DNA of 5,488 nt from the NCBI GenBank assembly GCA_965365445.1, contig CBDUBS010000229.1:1-5488 (forward strand). The letters run 5' to 3'. Under the pieces are notes generated by a model that worked only from the letters and a program-made list of their open reading frames with translations, was not told where the DNA came from and did not search any database. Positions 1 to 5,488 of this stretch are shown in pieces (position 1 is the stretch's first letter; the number at the start of each line of letters is the position of its first letter). The position numbers and the translations under genes were made by a program. This stretch comes from CBDUBS01 sp965365445. GTDB taxonomy: Bacteria > Bacteroidota > Rhodothermia > Rhodothermales > DASSAV01.

Positions 1-2
1 AT

Positions 3-692
3 CTCCTGCCGGACGCCCGCCGGTGGGGACCCACAAGCCGGCGATCGGTGGAGGCGCTTGCTTCCGGCATCCCCTGGAGCCGGTCCGGTTCGGATGCGCA
101 TCCCTCGAACGGAGCGGCCATGCGGGCGGCGGCGCTCGGCGTGTGGTGGGCGCTTGCCGGTATAGCGGAGGGCAAAGCGGTGGCGGCGCTGCTGCCGGTG
201 CTGCGCGTTACGCATACCCATCCTGCCTCGCTGGCGGCAGGGCTCGGGCAGGCGTTTGCCGTCCGGAGCGTGCTCCTGCCGACGTTTTCGCCGGAATCGC
301 TCTGGGTGGATACGCTCGATTTCGTGGAACGGGTGGAGCGCGATCTCGGAGACGGCCGGGTGTCCGGCCGATTGCACGGGTTAACGGGCCACATGAACGA
401 GTTCCCGCTCGACCTGCAGGATCTGTGCGAGGGTACGTCTGTCGCCGCCGATCAGTCGTGGCCGTTTGCGCTGGCCATGTTCTGTCGCAATCCGGGCTTG
501 CTGGAGGCTACCCTGCTTTCGAGCATCAACGTGGGCGGCGATGCCGATACGGTCGGATCGATGGTGGGGGCGTTGCTGGGCGCCCGTCACGGCTGGCAGG
601 CGTTCCCTGAACCGTGGCGAACCGGACTCGAGGAGGCGGACCGCCTGCTTGCCGAGGCCGACGCGCTGTACGAGGCATTAACGAAAGGATGA
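3..692 (+). CDS. ADP-ribosylglycohydrolase family protein, C-terminal part (5' end outside window)
   Basis: Enzymes of the DraG/ARH family remove ADP-ribose from proteins or small molecules using two Mg ions. The visible 229 codons match the C-terminal two thirds of such a protein. Near the left edge is a RWGPTSR segment like the family's 'GYGPxTRxA' region, then SNGAAMR, then THTHPASLAAG, and finally the diagnostic metal-binding motif GGDADT, encoded at 534-551, followed by a small-residue helix (VGSMVGALLGARHG). The family usually has about 300 residues, so the missing N-terminal part, with the first Mg ligands (typically a DDT motif), should lie upstream. An in-frame GTG at 48 is a poor start because conserved family sequence precedes it. 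The stop at 690-692 lies 10 bp from the convergent murB stop. No DraT or macrodomain partner is visible, so the substrate is unknown. Confidence 0.87.
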   Translation, partial: LLPDARRWGPTSRRSVEALASGIPWSRSGSDAHPSNGAAMRAAALGVWWALAGIAEGKAVAALLPVLRVTHTHPASLAAGLGQAFAVRSVLLPTFSPESLWVDTLDFVERVERDLGDGRVSGRLHGLTGHMNEFPLDLQDLCEGTSVAADQSWPFALAMFCRNPGLLEATLLSSINVGGDADTVGSMVGALLGARHGWQAFPEPWRTGLEEADRLLAEADALYEALTKG

Positions 693-702
693 CCGCTCTG
701 GA

Positions 703-1701
703 TCACTCCGTACCTGCAGGGGGCTCGGATGAAGGCGGAAGAAAGTCGCCCACGAAAGAAATCTCCGTTTCCAGGTGGTAGCCGGTGCGCTCGGCCACGA
801 CCCGTTGCACGTAGGCGATGAGCGCCTGTACGTCGGCGGCCGTAGCGTTTCCCCGGTTGATCATGATGTTGGCGTGCCTGCGGGTAATTTCCGCCCCGCC
901 GATCCGGGCGCCTTTCAGCCCGCACTGGTCGATCAGTCGCCCGGCGCCGATGCCTTCGATCTTCTTGAAGATGGACCCGGCGCTCGGCTCGGTATCCAGC
1001 GGGGGATGCCGTTCGCGTCGCCATTCCAGGTTGGCCTCCATGATGTCCCGCATCCGGGCCGTGTCGCCGGGTTCGAGCTGGAACGTAGCCGCGAGCACGA
1101 TGTCCTTGCGGTCGTGCAGGATCGAGTAATCGTATCCGAAACGGAAATAATCCACCCCGACCGTCCGCCGCTCGTTCTCTTCGGTCAGCAGATCCGCTTC
1201 CAGGAGCACTTCCTCAATGAACATCGTTCGCTCCCGCTCAGGAGGGGGTGAGAGGAAATGCAGGTTCTGCCAGAGCGCTCCTCCTACGGTCGAAGGAATG
1301 CCCACATAGTGTTCGAGCCCCGAGAGTCCGTGGTCAACGGCCGTTTCGATGAGGTCCGGGTAGATAACGGCCCCGCTCTCGGCGCGGATCCGGGCCTTGT
1401 CCTGCCGTATGTCCACTCCTTTCGCCCCGTTCCGGATGACGAGCCCCCGGAATCCGCCGTCGCCGACGAGGATGTTGGCCCCCAGGCCGAGAAGAAAGTG
1501 CGGGATGCCCTGCCGCCGTGACAGCAGCAGCGCATCGGCCAGTTCGTCGGCCGAACGCGCCTCGAAAAACCAGTCCGCCGGCCCTCCTATCTTGAAGGTC
1601 GTAAACGGTGCGAGGAGTACGTCGCGGCGCAGGCGGCCCGGGCCTACCTTATCTTCAAGGGCGGTAACGTCTGTTTTCTGGATGGTTTCTCCGGCGATCA
1701 T
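703..1701 (-). CDS. murB: UDP-N-acetylmuramate dehydrogenase (UDP-N-acetylenolpyruvoylglucosamine reductase)
   Basis: MurB is a cytoplasmic FAD enzyme that uses NADPH to reduce UDP-GlcNAc-enolpyruvate to UDP-MurNAc in peptidoglycan synthesis. Numbering from the ATG at 1699-1701 (332 aa), the FAD-binding half shows TTFKIGGPAD (34-43) and LGLGANILVGDGGFRG (71-86). GIPSTVGGALWQN (134-146) and the C-terminal substrate domain follow. The catalytic Ser is S243 in PSAGSIFKK, and the C-terminal catalytic Glu is E313 in LETEISF. The motif usually reading FGYR(D/N)S reads FGYDYS (188-193), so the catalytic Arg position (E. coli R159) holds D191. About ten extra residues (SPPPERERTM) follow the QN, in place of the usual short GAYG segment. 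The frame extends to a GTG at 1758, but the ATG is preferred because a TAnnTTTG promoter element lies between the two. It stands apart from any visible mur/fts cluster. Confidence 0.93.
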   Translation of the reverse strand: MIAGETIQKTDVTALEDKVGPGRLRRDVLLAPFTTFKIGGPADWFFEARSADELADALLLSRRQGIPHFLLGLGANILVGDGGFRGLVIRNGAKGVDIRQDKARIRAESGAVIYPDLIETAVDHGLSGLEHYVGIPSTVGGALWQNLHFLSPPPERERTMFIEEVLLEADLLTEENERRTVGVDYFRFGYDYSILHDRKDIVLAATFQLEPGDTARMRDIMEANLEWRRERHPPLDTEPSAGSIFKKIEGIGAGRLIDQCGLKGARIGGAEITRRHANIMINRGNATAADVQALIAYVQRVVAERTGYHLETEISFVGDFLPPSSEPPAGTE

Positions 1702-1737
1702 AGGGAGGTAATAATGGGTAAGGCGAGGGGCAAAATT

Positions 1738-1771
1738 CAAAAATACCCTCGAAAACACCCGGCATTTGCAA
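1738..1771 (-). promoter_or_regulatory. Putative Bacteroidota-type promoter for murB
   Basis: Read on the minus strand, TATTTTTG (plus-strand 1738-1745) matches the Bacteroidota -7 consensus TAnnTTTG exactly. A TTG (plus-strand 1769-1771) lies 23 bp upstream, at the long end of the usual -33 spacing. Transcription would begin near 1732, about 30 nt before the ATG at 1701 and downstream of the alternative GTG at 1758. This supports the shorter protein. It is inferred from motif match only. Confidence 0.5.
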
Positions 1772-1779
1772 TATTTTTG
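1772..1779 (+). promoter_or_regulatory. Putative -7 promoter element for the SPFH gene
   Basis: TATTTTTG is an exact match to the Bacteroidota -7 consensus TAnnTTTG and lies in the AT-rich gap between divergent murB and the SPFH gene. Transcription would begin near 1785, giving a leader of about 45 nt before the ATG at 1831. I see no TTG at the expected -33 distance, so the promoter is weaker or depends on another factor. The element is the mirror image of the murB -7 element 26 bp away. Confidence 0.4.
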
Positions 1780-1830
1780 CTTAGATTGGTATCAACCTTC
1801 CATTAATGCGAGGTTTACGGTAGCACGCTC

Positions 1831-2664
1831 ATGCTGAAAACCTACCCGCACTTATCCCGCGTTTTCTCCCGGCTCGTTCTTCTCGGCGCCGGATTTCTTT
1901 TCCTCGTTCTGCTTGCCGGAGGGTGCATGACCACCACCATCCAGTCGGGGGAAGGCGGCGTGATGTACAGCATATTCGGCGGCACGTCGCTTGACGAAAC
2001 GTATGGGGAGGGGTTGAAAGTACATCCCCCCTGGGTGCGGGTGTACACGTACGATCTCCGGGTGCAGGAGGCCGAGGAGGAGATTACGGCCTTATCCAGC
2101 AACGGCCTGACCATTACGCTGGACGTATCGCTTCGCTGGCGCCCCGTACCCGAGCTGCTCCCGCAGTTGCACGTAACCTACGGAAGGGATTACCCGAGCA
2201 AGCTCGTGATTCCCGTGCTGCGCAGCGATGCCCGCGAAGTCGTGGGCCGGTACACGCCGGAGGAGCTCTATGCCAGCAAGCGTTCCGAACTGCAACAGGC
2301 CATCCTGAACCAGGTGAAGGCGGGCGTCGAGGGGCGATACGTGCAGATCGACGCTGTGCTCATCCGCGACGTGGTGCTGCCCGAGCAGATCCGCCGGGCC
2401 ATCGAAAGCAAGCTGACCGAGGAGCAGGAAGTGCAGCGGTATCAGTTCACGTTACAGAAGGACAGCCTGGAGGCGGAGCGCAAGCAGATCGAGGCGCGCG
2501 GCCAGGCCGAGTACCAGCGGATCATCACGCAGAGCCTGTCGCCGGAGTTTTTACGCTTCAAGGGGATAGAGGCCACACAGCAACTGGCGGAATCACCCAA
2601 CGCGAAAACGGTTATCGTGGGCAGCGGCCGGGACGGGCTGCCGATCATCCTCGGCAACCAGTGA
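1831..2664 (+). CDS. Prohibitin/SPFH (band 7) domain membrane protein, possible lipoprotein
   Basis: Prohibitin-type SPFH proteins form membrane-bound ring or cage scaffolds that organise membrane domains and modulate membrane proteases such as FtsH. This 277-aa protein begins with a basic n-region and a hydrophobic stretch (about 12-31) ending in LAGGC. It is either a membrane anchor or a loose lipobox with C32 as the lipidated residue. The SPFH domain follows (about 37-195) and includes the prohibitin-like run GEGLKVHPPWVRVYTYDLR (59-77), a beta-rich segment with SSNGLTITLDVSLRWRP (89-105), and DAVLIRDVVLPEQIRRAIESK (174-194). Residues 190-235 are charged and heptad-like (coiled coil, EERKQIEARGQAEYQR type), as in prohibitins. 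The length fits the family. No FtsH or NfeD partner is in view. It overlaps the next gene by 4 bp, so the two are probably co-transcribed. No clear ribosome-binding site precedes it. Confidence 0.85.
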   Translation: MLKTYPHLSRVFSRLVLLGAGFLFLVLLAGGCMTTTIQSGEGGVMYSIFGGTSLDETYGEGLKVHPPWVRVYTYDLRVQEAEEEITALSSNGLTITLDVSLRWRPVPELLPQLHVTYGRDYPSKLVIPVLRSDAREVVGRYTPEELYASKRSELQQAILNQVKAGVEGRYVQIDAVLIRDVVLPEQIRRAIESKLTEEQEVQRYQFTLQKDSLEAERKQIEARGQAEYQRIITQSLSPEFLRFKGIEATQQLAESPNAKTVIVGSGRDGLPIILGNQ

Positions 2665-3044
2665 GTGAGGCCGCACAACCATCGGACTTTTTTAGCCGGG
2701 TCTGGGAGGTCGTCGCCCGTATCCCGGAGGGCCGCGTAACGACCTACGGGCACATTGCGGAGTGCCTTGGGGCGCGGAGTTCCGCCCGAATGGTCGGGTG
2801 GGCCTTGCATGCCGCCGCCGGCACGGCATTGCCCTGCCATCGGGTGGTCAACCGCTTCGGAGCCCTCTCCGGCAGCCGTCATTTCGAAGGGCCGTTCGTC
2901 ATGGAAGAGCGCCTTCGCGCCGAAGGAATCACGTTCACGGAAGAGGGGTGCGTAAACCTTTCCAGGCACCTCTGGAAGCCCGATGCGCCGGATGCCGTCT
3001 CCGCAGATTTCCATTTGCCGCCCGGAAGCCCTTACTTTGGATGA
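2661..3044 (+). CDS. MGMT-family protein (6-O-methylguanine-DNA methyltransferase DNA-binding domain, ATL-like scaffold with Cys)
   Basis: This 127-aa protein is only the C-terminal DNA-binding/active-site domain of O6-alkylguanine-DNA alkyltransferases; the N-terminal domain of Ada-C/Ogt is absent. Features seen: GRVTTYGHIAECLG (24-37) with the helix-turn-helix Tyr (Y29), SSARMVGWALH (40-50) with the Arg finger that flips the damaged base (R43), and LPCHRVVNRFGALSG (57-71) with C59 at the alkyl-acceptor site. The overall layout, with HFEGPFVMEERLRAEGI following, resembles short alkyltransferase-like (ATL) proteins, which usually have PWHR or PAHR and bind O6-alkylguanine without repairing it. 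Keeping Cys means it could be a true suicide methyltransferase. The GTG start overlaps the upstream TGA (GTGA), which implies translational coupling to the SPFH gene. Confidence 0.85.
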   Translation: MSEAAQPSDFFSRVWEVVARIPEGRVTTYGHIAECLGARSSARMVGWALHAAAGTALPCHRVVNRFGALSGSRHFEGPFVMEERLRAEGITFTEEGCVNLSRHLWKPDAPDAVSADFHLPPGSPYFG

Positions 3045-3092
3045 AACCAGATCATTGGTACGGATATGTTCAGTCGTTTGGATAGCCATGTC

Positions 3093-4328
3093 ATGAAAAC
3101 GTATGGTCCGACAGCCGTATGGCTGTTCCTCGTTATTTCCATGCCGGTGTGGGCGCAGCCGTCGCCGCCAGCCGGACCGATCCTCGCCGGCGTCCCGCCG
3201 GACGGACTCGAAAACGCCCGGGAGCGGCTCCGCGCCGGAGACGCCGCCCTCCAGCCGGCTCTTGCAGCACTGCTGGAGGATGCCCGGGAGGCGCTGGGAG
3301 CCGGACCGTTTTCCGTCACGCACAAATCCATCCCTGCGCCCTCCGGCGATCCGCACGACTACACCAGCCTCGGGCCGTACTGGTGGCCCGACCCGAGCAA
3401 GCCGGACGGGCTGCCCTATATCCGGAAAGACGGGGAAAGAAACCCCGAGTCGCTTGGGCCCGGTTCCGACTCGGAACGGCTCTCGCAACTCCGGGATGCG
3501 GTGGAAGCACTCAGCCTGGCTTACTATTTCACCGGCGAGGAACGGTACGCCGAAAAAGCCGCGCAGCTCATCCGGGCCTGGTTTATCGACCTCGCTACGC
3601 GCATGAACCCGCATTTGCAATATTCCCAGGTTACCCGGGGGCACGACCAGGGCCGGTTCATCGGCATCATCGACGGCGCCCGGTTTGTCGGTATCATCAA
3701 TGCCGTCGGCCTTATCCGCTCTTCGCCGTCCTGGACGGCGGCAGACCAGGCGGCGCTAACGGAGTGGTTCGACGCCTATCTGACGTGGCTGCTTACGAGC
3801 CCTCACGGTATACGCGAAAACCGGTACTTCAACAACCACGGAACGCATTTCGACGTACAGGCGGCGGCGGCGGCCCGCTTCGTCGGAAAGGACGACGTGG
3901 CCCGGGCCATCGTGGAAAGCAGTCGCTACGTCCGTATCGATCCGCACATCGGGCCGGACGGGCGCCAGCCCCACGAGCTGGCCCGCACGAGAGCCGTCAG
4001 CTACAGCACCATGAACCTGGCAGGCATGTTCAGGCTGGCCATGATGGGCGACGATCTCGGGCTGGATCTATGGGGTTATGAGGGAGCCGACGGGGGATCG
4101 ATGAAAGACGCCCTCGACTTCATCCTCGACCTCACGGCCGATCCGGAGGCGTATCCATACAAACAGATCACGCCCGCTCAACCATCGGATTTGCTGCCCC
4201 TGTTGCTGATGGCCCGGCGCGTCTGGGATTCCGATCGGTATGCCCGGTCTCTGCAACAACTGGCCTCGGACCCCGACGCGAAGAAAGACCGGGCCCATCT
4301 GTATTTTGCATCCCCCTCGGCCCCGTAA
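3093..4328 (+). CDS. Secreted alginate-lyase-superfamily polysaccharide lyase (PL5/PL38-like)
   Basis: Proteins with this alginate_lyase domain (PL5, PL38 and relatives) cleave uronic-acid polysaccharides such as alginate or glucuronan by beta-elimination in an alpha/alpha-barrel. The ATG at 3093 is chosen over the in-frame ATG at 3066 because it begins a textbook signal peptide (residues 1-21, MK start, hydrophobic core, VWA cleavage site before Q22). The 411-aa precursor has the substrate-cleft signature SGDPHDYTSLGPYWWPDP (84-101) with DGLPYIRKDG after it. NNHGTHFD (247-254) supplies the likely catalytic Asn and His249, and RTRAVSY (298-304) supplies the likely Arg and Tyr304 acid/base. 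The C-terminus lacks added binding modules or a sorting domain. It lies 48 bp after the MGMT gene and 51 bp before the sulfatase start chosen here. The substrate cannot be read from sequence: alginate, glucuronan or another polyuronate are all possible. Confidence 0.85.
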   Translation: MKTYGPTAVWLFLVISMPVWAQPSPPAGPILAGVPPDGLENARERLRAGDAALQPALAALLEDAREALGAGPFSVTHKSIPAPSGDPHDYTSLGPYWWPDPSKPDGLPYIRKDGERNPESLGPGSDSERLSQLRDAVEALSLAYYFTGEERYAEKAAQLIRAWFIDLATRMNPHLQYSQVTRGHDQGRFIGIIDGARFVGIINAVGLIRSSPSWTAADQAALTEWFDAYLTWLLTSPHGIRENRYFNNHGTHFDVQAAAAARFVGKDDVARAIVESSRYVRIDPHIGPDGRQPHELARTRAVSYSTMNLAGMFRLAMMGDDLGLDLWGYEGADGGSMKDALDFILDLTADPEAYPYKQITPAQPSDLLPLLLMARRVWDSDRYARSLQQLASDPDAKKDRAHLYFASPSAP

Positions 4329-4351
4329 GGCATGGAGGCAATCCTGTTTAA

Positions 4352-4365
4352 TTCGGTACACCGAA
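4352..4365. repeat. Short inverted repeat between the lyase and sulfatase genes
   Basis: TTCGGT and ACCGAA face each other across two bases. As RNA this folds to a 5-bp stem with a 4-nt loop. No run of T follows, so it is a poor rho-independent terminator. It could be a small operator or a coincidence. Confidence 0.25.
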
Positions 4366-4379
4366 CGGGTATTACTGCA

Positions 4380-5488
4380 ATGCTCCGCATTCTCGACGGC
4401 GCGGTACGTTGTCTACGGTATCTTTACCGGGCGCTCGCCGGGTTTCGGACAACCGGCCTGGTTTTCCGAATGGTTCCGGTAATACTGGTTCCGCTGGCCG
4501 GGTGCGTATCGGCCCCGCCGCCCTCCACCGAAGGCAGGCCGCCCAACATCGTCTGGATTACGACCGAGGATTTGAGCCCCCATTTTGCTTTCTACGGGGA
4601 TTCAACCGCCTCCACGCCGAACGTAAACCGTCTGGCGGCGGAAGGGGTCGTATTCACCAACGTATTTGCTTCGGCTCCGGTATGCGGCCCGGCTCGGTCG
4701 TCCATCGTGACCGGCCTCTATCCTACCAGTTACGGGGCGCAGCATATGCGCACCATGCAGCGGACAGCCTCCATTGCCGACATCACCGACCCGGAACAGC
4801 TCGCCATACCAATCTATGAGGCCGTTCCGCCCCCGGAGGTGAAGCTGTTTCCCGAATGGCTCCGACGGCACGGCTACTACACCACGAACAATGCGAAGGA
4901 GGACTATCAGTTCAGAGCGCCGTTGACCGCGTGGAACGAATCGAGCCCCAGGGCCCACTGGCGGGACCGTCCCGATCCGGATCAGCCGTTTTTCGCCGTG
5001 TTCAACATCGAGACGACCCACGAATCCCAGGTGTGGAGGCGGGCCTCCGAACCGCTGACCGTCGATCCGGCCGGGGTACTCCTGCCTCCGTATTACCCCG
5101 ATACGCCCGTCATCCGGCGGGACATGGCCCGGCATTACGACAACATCCAGGTCATGGACCAACGGGTGGGGGAAATTCTCGCGGAGCTCGAAACGGACGG
5201 GTTGCTGGACGAAACCATCGTGGTTTTCTTCGGCGACCATGGCGACGGGTTGCCCCGGGCCAAACGGTGGCTGTACGACTCGGGGCTCCGGGTGCCGTTC
5301 GTCGTCCGGTGGCCCGACGGCAGCCGGGCCGGCACATACAACGACGAACTCATCAGCTTCGTGGATCTCGCTCCCACGATGCTGTCGCTGGCCGGAGCGC
5401 CGTTGCCGGATTATTTTCAGGGCCGCCCGTTTCTCGGGGCTAGCTATGAACCGCCTCCCGAATACGTCTTTGCGATAAAAGGGAGGAT
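4380..5488 (+). CDS. Formylglycine-dependent sulfatase, probable lipoprotein (3' end outside window)
   Basis: S1-family sulfatases hydrolyse sulfate esters using a Cys (or Ser) converted to formylglycine. Numbering from the ATG at 4380, 369 complete codons are visible. Metal-binding WITTED (E63, D64) comes first, then the maturation signature CGPARSS with C102 (C-x-P-x-R), then K173 in NNAKED at the position of the usual GKxH. THES (H214), FFGDHGD (D286, H287) and K295 before LYDSGLRVPF complete the site. The N-terminus is uncertain: in-frame ATGs occur at 4332, 4380 and 4470. All lead to VPLAGC, a good lipobox with Cys encoded at 4503-4505. The 4470 start gives an unusually short signal with no basic residue, so 4380 is preferred. 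A dedicated formylglycine-generating or anSME enzyme is not in view. The TTHES and NNAKEDY segments resemble a common marine/planctomycete-type sulfatase clade, whose substrate I cannot name. Confidence 0.88.
   Translation, partial: MLRILDGAVRCLRYLYRALAGFRTTGLVFRMVPVILVPLAGCVSAPPPSTEGRPPNIVWITTEDLSPHFAFYGDSTASTPNVNRLAAEGVVFTNVFASAPVCGPARSSIVTGLYPTSYGAQHMRTMQRTASIADITDPEQLAIPIYEAVPPPEVKLFPEWLRRHGYYTTNNAKEDYQFRAPLTAWNESSPRAHWRDRPDPDQPFFAVFNIETTHESQVWRRASEPLTVDPAGVLLPPYYPDTPVIRRDMARHYDNIQVMDQRVGEILAELETDGLLDETIVVFFGDHGDGLPRAKRWLYDSGLRVPFVVRWPDGSRAGTYNDELISFVDLAPTMLSLAGAPLPDYFQGRPFLGASYEPPPEYVFAIKGR

Noticed and set aside
693..702. Terminator between the convergent glycohydrolase and murB genes
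   Set aside because: The 10-bp gap shows no stem-loop or T-run.
1702..1758. N-terminal extension of MurB from the GTG at 1758
   Set aside because: It adds 19 residues not typical of MurB, and a consensus promoter element lies downstream of the GTG, so the ATG at 1701 is the better start.
3032..3039. TTACTTTG as a -7 promoter element for the lyase gene
   Set aside because: It matches only 7 of 8 consensus bases and the nearest upstream TTG is too close (14 bp), so it was not annotated.
3066..3092. Upstream ATG at 3066 as the start of the lyase
   Set aside because: It would place nine polar residues ahead of an otherwise ideal signal peptide that begins with the ATG at 3093.
3611..3624. 14-base match GCATTTGCAATATT also found at 1762-1775
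   Set aside because: One copy is in the promoter gap and the other is inside the lyase coding sequence. A single 14-mer match in a window this size is plausible by chance and no third copy is seen.
2442..3644. 400-codon open frame on the minus strand across the SPFH, MGMT and lyase genes
   Set aside because: It shadows three well-supported plus-strand genes, has low-complexity Arg/Gly/Pro-rich content and matches no family I recognise. Long antisense frames are common in GC-rich DNA.
4602..5240. 212-codon minus-strand frame inside the sulfatase
   Set aside because: It is antisense to a clear sulfatase with intact motifs and shows no recognisable domain.

Overview
This is a GC-rich (roughly 60% by eye), densely coding bacterial window. 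It carries one gene cut by the left edge, four complete or near-complete genes, and one gene cut by the right edge. No gene-free stretch approaches 300 bases, and I see no rRNA, tRNA, CRISPR array, insertion sequence or phage gene. The two promoter-like -7 elements have the Bacteroidota form (TAnnTTTG), no gene has a clear Shine-Dalgarno sequence, and the MGMT-like and alginate-lyase/sulfatase proteins resemble ones common in marine Bacteroidota-type genomes. A high-GC relative of that phylum (Rhodothermota/Balneolota-like) is my best guess. That is inference from style, not proof.

Layout: (1) bases 3-692, + strand: the C-terminal part of an ADP-ribosylglycohydrolase (DraG/ARH family). It converges, 10 bp apart, on (2) bases 703-1701, - strand: murB, the peptidoglycan-precursor reductase, in a variant where the usual active-site Arg is Asp. 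(3) Bases 1702-1830 are an AT-richer divergent promoter region with two mirror-image -7 elements. (4) Bases 1831-2664, + strand: a prohibitin/SPFH-type membrane protein or lipoprotein. It overlaps by 4 bp (5) bases 2661-3044: a stand-alone MGMT-type DNA-binding domain that keeps the PCHR cysteine. (6) Bases 3093-4328: a secreted alginate-lyase-superfamily protein, followed by (7) base 4380 to the window end: a formylglycine-dependent sulfatase with a lipoprotein-like N-terminus. Because its stop lies outside the window, the sulfatase is easy to miss, but its frame is open from 4332 to the edge.

How they may work together: the left half is housekeeping (cell-wall synthesis, ADP-ribose removal, membrane-scaffold and alkylation-damage functions). 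The right half looks like the start of a carbohydrate-use locus, with an exported polyuronate lyase beside an exported sulfatase. That pairing suggests breakdown of a sulfated or mixed uronic-acid polysaccharide, as in marine algal material. I found no strong evidence of a wholly new system. The items most worth a second look are the MurB active-site substitution, the cysteine-bearing ATL-like protein, the lyase-sulfatase pair, and the mirrored promoters.
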